From: JAMCYG01 sp027365565
Lineage (GTDB): Archaea; Micrarchaeota; Micrarchaeia; Micrarchaeales; Micrarchaeaceae
Assembly (NCBI GenBank): GCA_027365565.1
Contig: DAHXMI010000004.1
Span: 62,001 to 126,000, forward strand
Direction of reading: 5' to 3'
Length of the DNA stretch: 64,000 nucleotides
Positions 34,929 through 43,055 of this stretch are shown here, in pieces (positions within the stretch are counted from its first letter, which is position 1; each line of letters opens with the position of its first letter). The notes beneath the pieces were generated by a model. The model did no database searches and had not been told where the DNA came from. It saw only the letters and a list, made by a program, of their open reading frames with translations. The translations under genes and the position numbers were made by a program.

Positions 34929-35651
34929 TCACAGTTTCAGTATGTGGAATATCACATGGTCCAGGGGCATGCCTGCGGACAGCGCCCTCATGTAGAGGTC
35001 GGTGAACACTATGAATATCAGGCTGGCCCACGCTATGGCCTCATGATGCGCGTTGAGCTTCGACTGCGCGTCGTATAGCCTTTTCCTGCCATGTGCGCCG
35101 GCCATGCAGCTGAAGCAGTCCTTCCTGCCGCCTATCAGGCTCCTCAGCGAGTGGCAGGAAAACACGTACATCGTTATAAGCACTGCGTTGACAGCCAGCA
35201 CTATGCTTCCGAGCCTGAGTATGAGCCCGCCAGAGTATGAGAGCGAGAGGGCAAGGTCGTAGTAGAAGAATGGCAGTATGGCTATCGCGGCGTAAAGGAA
35301 GTACCTGTGCAGATTCTCCACCTTGAACACCGACGAGGTCTCGCCCGTATATTTTCTTGAGGAGCCGTCCATTCTCCCATAAGCCGGGCATGCTATTGGA
35401 TGCTTGAACACGTGCCTGTTGTAGTCCTTCCTATAGGCGTAGCATGTCAGCCTGTACAGCCCCACCAGCGGCAGCACCAGTATGGTCGGCGAGTAGAACG
35501 GGTCTATGTAGCCCTTGAACTCGCCAACCGGGAACAGATAGAGCGCGACCGAGGCGATGGCTATCAGGAATATGAACGAGTACAGGCGCGGATTCAGCTC
35601 GAGGAATTCCGATGGTATCAGCCTTGAAGGCTTCCAGTTTTCCTGCGTCAT
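34929..35651 (-). CDS. sdhC: Succinate dehydrogenase membrane subunit (actinobacterial SdhC-like)
   Basis: The 240-residue protein has five membrane helices. The pattern YRLTCYAYRKDYNR, ACPAYG, YTGETSSVFKVENLHRYFLY, and FSCHSLRSLIGG resembles the membrane anchor of actinobacterial Sdh1-type complexes, where His residues bind haem b. It overlaps sdhB by 4 nt. It should anchor the dehydrogenase to the inner face of the membrane and pass electrons to a quinone. The similarity is from memory of the family pattern. Confidence 0.75.
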   Translation of the reverse strand: MTQENWKPSRLIPSEFLELNPRLYSFIFLIAIASVALYLFPVGEFKGYIDPFYSPTILVLPLVGLYRLTCYAYRKDYNRHVFKHPIACPAYGRMDGSSRKYTGETSSVFKVENLHRYFLYAAIAILPFFYYDLALSLSYSGGLILRLGSIVLAVNAVLITMYVFSCHSLRSLIGGRKDCFSCMAGAHGRKRLYDAQSKLNAHHEAIAWASLIFIVFTDLYMRALSAGMPLDHVIFHILKL

Positions 35652-36427
35652 CTGCTTCCCCCTCCTGTGCGGCCGCCTCTTGAAAGTTTCCTGAAGAGGC
35701 CGATTATCGGGTCGTAGAAGCCGTCTGCGGCCCTCTCCTTCTCAGGTATTATCGCGTTGTCTGTTATCTTTATGTGCTCGGGACAGACGTCCTGGCAGCA
35801 TTTCGTCACGTTGCAGTAGCCGATGCCCTTTTCTTCGGTAAGTATCTCCGACCTGTCAAGCGAGTCGAGCGGATGCATGTCGAGCGATGCGGCCTTCACA
35901 ACATGCCTTGGCCCGATGTATGTCGTGTCGTGGTCCCTGACGACATGGCAGACGTCCTGGCAGAGGAAGCACTCTATGCACTTCCTGAACTCCTGCGACC
36001 TAGTTACGTCCATCTCGTTCATTCTCCACGGCTCCGCGAGGCCCTCCTTCGGCTTGAACTCCGGCATCGCCTTCTCGATCTCATAGTTCGACGAGACGTC
36101 TGTGACGAGATCCTTCACGAGCGGGAATGCCCTCATAGGCCCAACTGTTATCGTGCCCTCGATCGTGTCCACTCTCGTCTTGCACATGAGCTTTGGCATG
36201 CCGTTTATCTCGGCGGAGCATGAGCCGCACCTCGCTGCCTTGCAGTTCCATCTCACCGCGAGAGTGGGATCCACGCGCTGCGATATGTATGTTATAGCGT
36301 CGAGCACGACCATTCCTTCCTCTACCTTGACTTCGAATTCCTGGTAAGAGCCGCCGCTGCCGTCAGAGGGATCCTCCCTGTAGACCTTGAACTTGCGCAC
36401 CTCTTCTTTTCCCTTGGGATCTGTCAT
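35648..36427 (-). CDS. sdhB: Succinate dehydrogenase/fumarate reductase iron-sulfur subunit
   Basis: The 259-residue protein has the [2Fe-2S] motif CKAARCGSCSAEINGMPKLMC (about 62-82) in the N-terminal ferredoxin domain. The C-terminal domain has two Cys clusters, CIECFLCQDVCH and CNVTKCCQDVCPEHI, for [4Fe-4S] and [3Fe-4S] centres. It carries electrons from SdhA to the membrane subunit. It overlaps sdhA and sdhC by 4 nt each (ATGA), so translation is coupled. Confidence 0.94.
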   Translation of the reverse strand: MTDPKGKEEVRKFKVYREDPSDGSGGSYQEFEVKVEEGMVVLDAITYISQRVDPTLAVRWNCKAARCGSCSAEINGMPKLMCKTRVDTIEGTITVGPMRAFPLVKDLVTDVSSNYEIEKAMPEFKPKEGLAEPWRMNEMDVTRSQEFRKCIECFLCQDVCHVVRDHDTTYIGPRHVVKAASLDMHPLDSLDRSEILTEEKGIGYCNVTKCCQDVCPEHIKITDNAIIPEKERAADGFYDPIIGLFRKLSRGGRTGGGSR

Positions 36428-38151
36428 GCGTACACTTCCGGTTTTACTATTGAGCCGAGCCTTTCAGGCATATCGGGAACTGGAACGGTTGTGAGTTTGA
36501 TGTTTTTGCCATTCATTGTGCAGATTATGTTCAGCTTCCACTCCTTGCTCTTGTCCGGGAAGTCGCTCCTTGTATGCGCCCCCCTGCTCTCCTTCCTGAA
36601 GAGCGCGCTTCTCACGACGCATTCCGCCGCGATGAGCATCTTCTCCATCTCTATGCAGCCGAGCAGGCCCTGGTTGAACCGCACCGGCCCTTTCACCGAT
36701 ACGTCTCTTGCCCTTTCCTTCAGCTCGGATATCTTCTGCAATGCCAGTGTGAGGTCGCGCTCGTTCCTTATTATGCCGACCCTGTCGCTCATTACCTCCC
36801 TGAGATCGTCTATTATCTCGTATGGGTTGGCCCCGCTTGGCGGTGATTCGGCAATGAAAGAGTTGATTCTGGATATTTCTGCCTCGACTTCCTTGTAGTC
36901 TGGCCTCTGCGACCCTGCAGAAGCCGCATACGCGGCCGCGCTGACCCCTGCCCTTCTCCCAAATACCAGTATATCTGCGAGGGAGTTGCCCCCGAGCCTA
37001 TTTGCGCCGTGAAGTCCGCCCGCGGCCTCGCCGACGGCGAACAGGCCGTCGACATTCGTCTTTGCGGTCTCCGGTTCGACGCGTATGCCCCCCATGAAGT
37101 AGTGTACCGTAGGCGCGACCTCCATCTTTTCCTTCGTTATGTCCACGCCTGCAAACTCCTTGAACTGGTCGTACATGCCGGGCAGCTTCCTCTTTATGAA
37201 GGCAGCGCCCTTGTGCGTTATGTCCAGGTAGACGCCGCCGTGCGCAGTCCCGTTGCCGTTCTGTATCTCATGGTAAATTGCCCTCGCCACCACATCCCTG
37301 GCATCGAGCTCCTTCTTCTCAGGGGAGTATCTTAGCATGAAGCGCTCGCCTTTCGTGTTGAAGAGAAGGCCGCCTTCGCCTCTCACTCCTTCGGTGACGA
37401 GCAGCCCTTTCACGCCGGGAGGATACACCATGCCAGTGGGATGGAACTGCACCATCTCCATGTCCTGCAGCTCCGCTCCGGACTCGAAAGCCATCGCTAT
37501 GCCGTCGCCGGTCGTCTCATGTGAGTTGGATGTCACCTTGTAGATCCTGCCGAGGCCGCCAGACGCGATTATGACAGCCTTGCATTCGAAGGCAATGAAC
37601 TTGCCCGTCCTAAGAGAGAAGCCTACCGCGCCGCAGATCCTTCCGCCGCGCTTGAGCAGCCTGGTTACGACCGTCTCGTCGAGAAGCGTTGCGTTGCCTG
37701 TGTGGAGCACCTTGTCCTCAAGGGTCCTTATCATCTCCAGGCCGGTCTTGTCGCCGACGTGGCACAGCCTCTTGTATGTATGCGCGCCGAATGCCCTTTG
37801 CATTATCTTGCCGTCCGGTGTCCTGTCAAAGAGCGCGCCGAACCTTTCGAGCTCGTAGACCCTTTCGGGCGCCTCCTTAGCAAGTATCTCCGCCATGCGG
37901 TAGTCGCCGATATAGGCACCCTCAACTATCGTGTCAGAGAAATGCACTTCCCAGCTGTCCTTCGAATCCACATTCGCCACTGCGGCGGCTATGCCGCCCT
38001 CAGCCATGACAGTATGCGCCTTTCCCAGGAGGGATTTCGATACAAGGACGGCCTTGAGCCCTTTCGTAACTATTTCCAGCGATGCCCTGAGGCCTGCTCC
38101 GCCCATGCCTATTATGAGGACGTCGGTCTCCACCTTATCATACTCCACCAT
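36424..38151 (-). CDS. sdhA: Succinate dehydrogenase/fumarate reductase flavoprotein subunit
   Basis: The 575-residue protein has the FAD-binding DVLIIGMGGAGLRAS start, HTVMAEGGIAAA (covalent flavin His region), MEMVQFHPTG, GERFMLRY, RDVVARAIYHEI, a catalytic HYFMGGI and GLFAVGEAAGGLHGANRLGGNSL. It oxidises succinate or reduces fumarate on the cytoplasmic side. The open frame runs to 38400 but the first 83 residues are unrelated to the family; ATG 38151 begins directly before the Rossmann strand and follows TATA-like ATATATACG near 38190. First gene of the sdhABC-small subunit-fumC operon. Confidence 0.94.
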   Translation of the reverse strand: MVEYDKVETDVLIIGMGGAGLRASLEIVTKGLKAVLVSKSLLGKAHTVMAEGGIAAAVANVDSKDSWEVHFSDTIVEGAYIGDYRMAEILAKEAPERVYELERFGALFDRTPDGKIMQRAFGAHTYKRLCHVGDKTGLEMIRTLEDKVLHTGNATLLDETVVTRLLKRGGRICGAVGFSLRTGKFIAFECKAVIIASGGLGRIYKVTSNSHETTGDGIAMAFESGAELQDMEMVQFHPTGMVYPPGVKGLLVTEGVRGEGGLLFNTKGERFMLRYSPEKKELDARDVVARAIYHEIQNGNGTAHGGVYLDITHKGAAFIKRKLPGMYDQFKEFAGVDITKEKMEVAPTVHYFMGGIRVEPETAKTNVDGLFAVGEAAGGLHGANRLGGNSLADILVFGRRAGVSAAAYAASAGSQRPDYKEVEAEISRINSFIAESPPSGANPYEIIDDLREVMSDRVGIIRNERDLTLALQKISELKERARDVSVKGPVRFNQGLLGCIEMEKMLIAAECVVRSALFRKESRGAHTRSDFPDKSKEWKLNIICTMNGKNIKLTTVPVPDMPERLGSIVKPEVYA

Positions 38152-38311
38152 GAAGCACCAGCCAATTAAACTATACGAAGGTAACGTATATATTCTGATT
38201 GTGAACAAAATCGCGCGGAGGTTGTAGACGTCTCCCCGCTTGAAGAACGTCAGCGTTGCTTTTTCTCTTGAGCTCCGATGAAAACCCACGGGCATTTCCT
38301 CCTGGGCGCAT

Positions 38312-38854
38312 CTACTTCTGCATCGTATCATTTCCAGCCAGGCCGCGTTCCAGTTTTGATAGGGCGATTTTCTGGAGAAGGACACTGTCCAACGACTCAT
38401 ACCCTTTAGCTCTTATTCCCAACCGCCTTGATGCTGCACCGGATTCCTTCGCTGTCGGTTCGAACTCAGATACGCGGCTTAGATTCTTTCTAAGCTTGCC
38501 GTATGCAGACTTGCTATCAGTAAATAACACGAAATCATTATTCGTTTTTGCGCCGACTGTTTTTATTGCCGCGCTTATCTGCCTTGTCATTGCAGCAAAC
38601 AGCAGCATCTCGACGCTGAGGCTGCTTGCCCTGTTCGATTTTTCAGAGAATGATACTCTTGCGTTTAGGTAGCTTGCCAGCAGGTGATCTCTGCTGACTA
38701 TGGCCTTAGGGTCGAATATCTGGATCACATGGTTCCCGTAGGATTTCCGCATATCGGCTATCGCGTCTGTAACCGACTGGAGGGTGCCTATGCCCGATGC
38801 CCTTTTTATGATCAGGGATTGCGGTTTGACATTGAGCGAGCTTTCGGTCAGCAT
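38312..38854 (-). CDS. Cgi121/TPRKB-like KEOPS subunit
   Basis: The 180-residue protein fits the Cgi121 pattern: IQIFDPKAIVSRDHLLASYLNARVSF, SNRASSLSVEMLLFAAMTRQISAAIKTVGAK, and NDFVLF. Cgi121 binds Bud32 and tRNA in the KEOPS complex, which makes the t6A37 modification in ANN-decoding tRNAs. It is divergent from the PRPP synthetase gene; their promoters overlap (38876-38893). C-terminal 40 residues are less conserved. Confidence 0.75.
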   Translation of the reverse strand: MLTESSLNVKPQSLIIKRASGIGTLQSVTDAIADMRKSYGNHVIQIFDPKAIVSRDHLLASYLNARVSFSEKSNRASSLSVEMLLFAAMTRQISAAIKTVGAKTNNDFVLFTDSKSAYGKLRKNLSRVSEFEPTAKESGAASRRLGIRAKGYESLDSVLLQKIALSKLERGLAGNDTMQK

Positions 38855-38880
38855 AATCTCAATGTAGATTGCGAAAAGGC

Positions 38881-38889
38881 ATTTATTAC
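38881..38889. promoter_or_regulatory. TATA-like box between Cgi121-like and prs genes
   Basis: ATTTATTAC centred about 25 nt before GTG 38909 on the plus strand; on the minus strand GTAATAAAT is about 30 nt before ATG 38854. The same AT-rich block probably serves both genes. Confidence 0.5.
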
Positions 38890-38908
38890 TTTATTCCTAT
38901 CCCTTCTT

Positions 38909-39817
38909 GTGATAGTCTACAGCATTGAGGGGTGCGGTAGCGGAATGGCTGATGGCATAGCCTCCAGGCTGGGTGCCAAAAGTGCGGTCATTCACAGGAA
39001 AACATTCCCTGACGGCGAGCACTATCTGCAGGTAAGAGATAGTAAAGAGAAGGATGGCACCGCCGTACTCGTGTGTTCGATGTACCCGGACCAGAACGAC
39101 AGGTTTCTCGACATACTTCTAGCGTCTGACGCGCTGAGGAGGTCAGGTGCGGCGGAGATATTGCTTACAGCGCCATACCTGTCCTACGCAAGGCAGGACC
39201 GAATTTTCCTTGATGGCGAGGCTCTGTCCGCCAGCGTCGTGGGCGGCGCATTCAGAACCGCAGGCATATCGAAGGTACTTACGGTAGAGGCGCATAGCAG
39301 GGAAGCGCTGGCGGCGTTGGGCGTGGAAACGGTCAATATAAGCGCCGAAGCGGAGATGGCAGGGTTTCTGAAGGGGGGCGGCACTGTTCCCGAAGTAATC
39401 GCTGCGAGCGATATGGGCACGTACGCCCGCGCAAAACGAATCGCAGATTCCATCGGCGCGGAATTGATTGCGTTCGAAAAGGAGAGGGACAGGCATACAG
39501 GAAAGGCCACGTCTACTCTTAGTACGGACGTCAACCTGGAAGGCAAGGCAGTGACGCTGATCGATGATATGATAAGCTCAGGGGGCACGATAATGAATGC
39601 CGCAACAGAGATACTGCGGCGCGGCGCGAAGGAGGTGAACGCGCTATGCGTGCATGCCCTTCTTGTGGGCAATGCCGAAGAGAAATTGAAAGGCTGCGGC
39701 GTGAAGAGCATTTCAGGCAGCAACAGCATAGAGAACAAGTTTGCCGCGTACGACGTGGGCGAAGCGATAAGCAGGAGGATAGGGTCAATTCGGCAGATGC
39801 AGGAAGCGGGCGTGTGA
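38909..39817 (+). CDS. prs: Ribose-phosphate pyrophosphokinase
   Basis: The 302-residue protein matches archaeal PRPP synthetases: HRKTFPDGEHYLQV, SMYPDQNDRFLDILLASDALRRSGA, PYLSYARQDR, DMGTYARAKRIA, and the PRPP-binding loop VTLIDDMISSGGTI. It makes PRPP for nucleotide and histidine synthesis. The open frame reaches 38684 but overlaps the divergent gene; a leaderless GTG start at 38909 (M-I-V-Y-S-I-E-G) restores the family N-terminus and sits 25 nt from the TATA box. TTG 38906 is a close alternative. Confidence 0.9.
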   Translation: MIVYSIEGCGSGMADGIASRLGAKSAVIHRKTFPDGEHYLQVRDSKEKDGTAVLVCSMYPDQNDRFLDILLASDALRRSGAAEILLTAPYLSYARQDRIFLDGEALSASVVGGAFRTAGISKVLTVEAHSREALAALGVETVNISAEAEMAGFLKGGGTVPEVIAASDMGTYARAKRIADSIGAELIAFEKERDRHTGKATSTLSTDVNLEGKAVTLIDDMISSGGTIMNAATEILRRGAKEVNALCVHALLVGNAEEKLKGCGVKSISGSNSIENKFAAYDVGEAISRRIGSIRQMQEAGV

Positions 39818-39867
39818 ACCGATGGAGAAAAATAAGCAGAGGAATAAACAGGGTACGAAGACTATTA

Positions 39868-40155
39868 CTACCTGTTTTCGAATGGCATATTCTGTATAGG
39901 GCATGTAATATAACCTATGCCCTGCTTGCACCGACGCTCCTTCCTTGCCGCCTCGGATATTGCCGTGCTGTCCCTATCAACACCCACGGCTTTTATCCTA
40001 GGATCCTTGCTTTTGAGGACTCTTAGAAACGCACCATTTCCACATCCTGCATCCAATACCCTGCCTTTTATGAGTTTGGCAGCACTGCTTGGAGAGGAGA
40101 CGAACCTTCTTGCATCTGCAAGATACCTGATCCTTTCTTTCCTTATGTCTCTCAT
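39868..40155 (-). pseudogene. Truncated SAM-dependent methyltransferase
   Basis: The 95-residue product has an intact motif I (VLDAGCGNGAFLRVL) and motif II region (VGVDRDSTAI) of class I methyltransferases, then stops right after NMPFENR, the position where full-length enzymes continue with PF-x-D-x-SFD. Usual length is 200 or more residues, so the catalytic part is lost. It lies at the edge of the AT-rich island, 24 nt downstream of its last gene, and 50 nt from the prs stop. Probably a gene remnant left at the island boundary. Confidence 0.6.
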
Positions 40156-40179
40156 TACGAAACTCCTATTAAAGCCATG

Positions 40180-40629
40180 TTAGTCTTTCAGCTTTACACC
40201 AAATTGCCGTTCGTAATTTATTTTTTCTTCATATGTTGGTTTCCTTAATAGGTGTATAACATCTTTTACAGGTATTTCTTCGATATTTACATATGTGACT
40301 GGTTCGCTTGAAACCCATTGTCTTTCTCCTCCACTCTGACGAAACGTATTGCTGGAGAGCTTGTATACATATATTTGCTCCTGGGCGGGCCAACCTTCAT
40401 AGGCGATTCCTTGAATTGGTGTTTTATCATAATAGAGGCCCCCACGCACCATACCTACACATTTAACTAGGGCCATGGCTATCGCAATGTCTTTATTATC
40501 CGATGCATAGACCCCAACCTGCACATTTTCTGGAACATTCCTTATATCCCTACCTTTTCTTGGCAAGAGCATATCTCCTTCTATCTTCTTGGGAGAGCCA
40601 TGCCATAGGTATTTTGATTTTTCTTCCAT
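40180..40629 (-). CDS. Unknown protein with HGSPKKI motif, possibly ADP-ribosyltransferase-like
   Basis: I cannot assign this 149-residue protein firmly. It begins YLWHGSPKKIEGDMLLPRKG and continues with GVYASDNKDIAIAMALV. A Y/W-HGS-x-x-K-I strand followed by a second strand with YAS/ATDN and an Ala-rich helix is seen in several small ADP-ribosyltransferase-like toxin or phage proteins; no clear catalytic Glu is identified. It has the AT-rich composition of the island and follows the protease gene by 51 nt. An in-frame GTG at 40641 is an alternative start. Confidence 0.5.
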   Translation of the reverse strand: MEEKSKYLWHGSPKKIEGDMLLPRKGRDIRNVPENVQVGVYASDNKDIAIAMALVKCVGMVRGGLYYDKTPIQGIAYEGWPAQEQIYVYKLSSNTFRQSGGERQWVSSEPVTYVNIEEIPVKDVIHLLRKPTYEEKINYERQFGVKLKD

Positions 40630-40680
40630 ACACTCAACCACGAAGTTATGATTATATGTAAATTTTGTGATTTGGAATAT

Positions 40681-41502
40681 TCAGAGAAGGAAACTTTTGT
40701 ATTTTGTGCTCTTCAACGTATCCCAAATAGTCTGCTTGCTTATATTTTTGCTGTAATCTTCTGCGATTTCCATTAGATTATCAAAGTCGAATAATTGGCC
40801 GCGATGAGAAGACCTTATTTCGCCTCTTATTTTAGTAAGAGAAGTGTGACGTTCGATTTTGAGTTCCTTACTAATAATACCACGAGGGGTAAAATATCTT
40901 ATTAGCGCTTCTTCGAAAGCCTTTGCCCCGTCTTTACGGTAATCAAGCCTTTTGCTCTTAACCATCATGATGTGCATTAGTTCATGGACAAACTTGTCTA
41001 TGATGTCATTGTTTTGAAGATCTTGTGGTATACTTAACCCAATAATTGGGGGGTCATACGCAAGATTTATGCCTTGTGATGTTATTGCTCTATATAATTC
41101 GCAAAGAACCACATTAACTGACATTGGAAGGGTAAAATCAAATATCCTTTTTATTAAATCGCTTAGTTCCCCTTCTCTACTTTCCATAAATTTTTCTATC
41201 ACAAGTTTAGATTTCTCGAACCTAATATCATTTTTGTCTATTAAATTGATAGAAAATAAATCGAGCAACTTTTTCAGTTCAGGCGCTTTAGTATAGTCTT
41301 CGTTTAAAGCATAGTTATACAATTTAAGCGCAGACGAGTGACTTGGTTGATTATGCAAGTAATAAAATAAGTTATACCCTCTGTTGAAAAGGTCTCCAAA
41401 AACTTGCGGAAAATGGAGCAGTGTTATCGGTAAATTTCCGTACATATGGTCAGTGATAAAAATTTTCCTGATGTCGTTCTTTGTCGTGAATGTAAGTTGC
41501 AC
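40681..41502 (-). CDS. HExxH zinc metalloprotease-like protein of RiPP-like island
   Basis: The 273-residue protein has a zinc-binding helix DKFVHELMHIMMV (HELMH at about 170) and a downstream EEALIRYFTPRG helix whose Glu could be the third ligand, as in gluzincins. No signal peptide or clear membrane helix; the N-terminal 140 residues are helical. The GTG start lies 11 nt after the radical SAM gene stop. In peptide-modification clusters such a protease commonly removes a leader; that role is inferred from context. Base composition is clearly lower in GC than the flanking prs and sdh genes. Confidence 0.65.
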   Translation of the reverse strand: MQLTFTTKNDIRKIFITDHMYGNLPITLLHFPQVFGDLFNRGYNLFYYLHNQPSHSSALKLYNYALNEDYTKAPELKKLLDLFSINLIDKNDIRFEKSKLVIEKFMESREGELSDLIKRIFDFTLPMSVNVVLCELYRAITSQGINLAYDPPIIGLSIPQDLQNNDIIDKFVHELMHIMMVKSKRLDYRKDGAKAFEEALIRYFTPRGIISKELKIERHTSLTKIRGEIRSSHRGQLFDFDNLMEIAEDYSKNISKQTIWDTLKSTKYKSFLL

Positions 41503-41513
41503 TTCATCACTAT

Positions 41514-42497
41514 CTAAGATTTTATTTTAATTTTCGCCTTTATAGATTCTTCCTTTCTTATCAAGTTTTCTGTAGTACATTGGCCTACGCTTGTCCTTAA
41601 ATTTAGATAACGTTCTCTCGACTTATTCCATATTTCTTTCCATGTTTCTTTGTATAGGTTACCGACATTAACATTTCTCAGAAGCAAACACGGCGTTACA
41701 TTACCGTTTACTAAAACCCCTGCTCTTAGTAATCCAGCAGAACATGATTTAAATTCGTACCTGCTTATCAGTGGTTGCTCTTCACCCAAAGTGGTACAAT
41801 CCAACTTTACTCCTCTTATCAATAAATCCTTATTTTGCTTCTTAATCTCCTCTGCAATTTTATCATGCAACTCCGACATACTATTATAATCAATTGCCAG
41901 GTTACGAAATTCCCTTGGTGATAGAGAAAAGGTGGGTTGTAGTATTTCCAGATTAAATGATGTTAAATTTTCGTATGATAGTAACTTTCTCGCAGTATTT
42001 AGTACGTCAGTATAATTTGCTGATGTAACAACAATACCCACGTTAAATTTGATATTGTTTTTTTCTAAAATCTCGATCCCTTTTAATGTTAATTCGCCAA
42101 ATCCTCTATTTATATTATTTATCTCCGGATTGATGCTATCTAGCGAAATCTGTATAGCTATGCCTGCATCATCCGTTATGTTTTTAAGCCTAGCAATACT
42201 TTCTAAGGATAATTTATGAATCAGAGTTCCGTTTGTACTTATTCCGATGCTACTATGAAATTTTTCTTTTGCAAATTCTAGGATGTCTAATATGTCTTTT
42301 CTTACGAAGGGCTCACCACCAAGCAAAATTAATTCAAATGGGTTGGCCTCTCTTTTCGTTTTATCTATTAAGTATTCTATATTGTCTAGTGGAGGTATAA
42401 TGTTTTTAAAGGGTTTTGCAAAACAGTAGTTGCAACTAAGATTACAAACACTAGTTACCTCTATTTCGACCCTGAATGGATATTTAGGAACAATCAA
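41514..42497 (-). CDS. Radical SAM enzyme with SPASM-like C-terminus
   Basis: The 327-residue protein has the cluster motif CNLSCNYC (Cys 18, 22, 25), the SAM-binding GGEPF (about 61-65), and STNGT. The C-terminal part CSAGLLRAGVLVNGNVTPC followed by NVGNLYKETWKEIWNKS and a later GQC matches the SPASM/twitch pattern that holds extra Fe-S clusters in peptide-modifying enzymes (PqqE, AlbA, MftC group). Substrate unknown. The TTG start lies 11 nt after the PqqD-like gene and 11 nt before the protease gene, so the genes are tightly coupled. AT-rich compared with neighbours. Confidence 0.85.
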   Translation of the reverse strand: MIVPKYPFRVEIEVTSVCNLSCNYCFAKPFKNIIPPLDNIEYLIDKTKREANPFELILLGGEPFVRKDILDILEFAKEKFHSSIGISTNGTLIHKLSLESIARLKNITDDAGIAIQISLDSINPEINNINRGFGELTLKGIEILEKNNIKFNVGIVVTSANYTDVLNTARKLLSYENLTSFNLEILQPTFSLSPREFRNLAIDYNSMSELHDKIAEEIKKQNKDLLIRGVKLDCTTLGEEQPLISRYEFKSCSAGLLRAGVLVNGNVTPCLLLRNVNVGNLYKETWKEIWNKSRERYLNLRTSVGQCTTENLIRKEESIKAKIKIKS

Positions 42498-42508
42498 AAA
42501 AGCACCAA

Positions 42509-42916
42509 TTATTTGTCAATCCTTAACACTTCCAAAATGTTAGGATTTGTCTTCTTGATTGACGCTATGTCTCTTTCCAGTAGGCCACTTAGAACGGTAG
42601 TGGCTGCTTCGTTCGCATAATATATACCACCTGTCCTAAGGTTTCTAACAAACCCGTCACTTCTTACGTTGATGAGGCTTTTTAAAGCAGGGTTCTCCGC
42701 CTTTATGCTGAGCATACGTAAATCGTTTTCCTCATCATCAGGATAATTGCTTTTTCCATCATAGTCAAACCATGCCCCTAGTAAATCATCCTTGTGGACA
42801 CTAGTGTACTCCTGACTCGGGGAATACGCATACGGGACTATCACAGGCTTGTCCGATGCAAGAGCCTTCTCTATTTCCTCTGTTTTCAGTGCTTTCTTTT
42901 CCAACCTTGTCTCCAT
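42509..42916 (-). CDS. PqqD-like (RRE-type) protein, possible substrate carrier
   Basis: The protein has 135 residues. The C-terminal 60 residues (LINVRSDGFVRNLRTGGIYY, then ANEAATTVLSGLLERDIASIKK) follow the PqqD pattern: two strands around an N/D-x-x-TG turn, Y-x-x-N-E-x-A, then helices. PqqD-like domains bind leader peptides and present them to a radical SAM enzyme, which is encoded next. The N-terminal 75 residues are Tyr/Asp/Ser-rich (PYAYSPSQEYTS, FDYDGKSNYPDDEEND) and are not part of that fold; they could be a fused peptide substrate or a second domain. No other small precursor gene was found nearby. Confidence 0.6.
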   Translation of the reverse strand: METRLEKKALKTEEIEKALASDKPVIVPYAYSPSQEYTSVHKDDLLGAWFDYDGKSNYPDDEENDLRMLSIKAENPALKSLINVRSDGFVRNLRTGGIYYANEAATTVLSGLLERDIASIKKTNPNILEVLRIDK

Positions 42917-42943
42917 GTCACCACTATAATTTATTCTGTTCCA

Positions 42944-42953
42944 TAAATTTAAA
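42944..42953 (-). promoter_or_regulatory. TATA box of RiPP-like operon
   Basis: Minus-strand TTTTTAAATT centred about 33 nt before the ATG at 42916, with GGTG just in front of the start. It is the only clear promoter for the five-gene run down to 39868. Confidence 0.5.
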
Positions 42954-43039
42954 AAGGTCGTGCTGGGATTCGGCAGTTGTCGAAAACAGGATGGACAGAG
43001 CTCACGCTAAGGCCTTTTTCAAAAGAAAAAAGAAAGATC

Positions 43040-43055
43040 AGAGAAGAGATTCGCA
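43040..43055 (-). other. 3' strand of pre-23S processing stem
   Basis: On the minus strand TGCGAATCTCT (43045-43055) is the exact reverse complement of 45897-45907 on the other side of the 23S gene. With wobble pairs the stem extends to about 16 bp. Such a stem is cut by the splicing endonuclease or an RNase to release 23S rRNA. Confidence 0.65.

Noticed and set aside
34821..35078. Plus-strand frame opposite the small SdhD-like and SdhC-like genes
   Set aside because: No ribosome site or family pattern; the minus strand holds better supported genes.
38152..38400. 83-residue N-terminal extension of SdhA
   Set aside because: It does not resemble the family, lies upstream of the likely promoter, and overlaps the end of the Cgi121-like gene.
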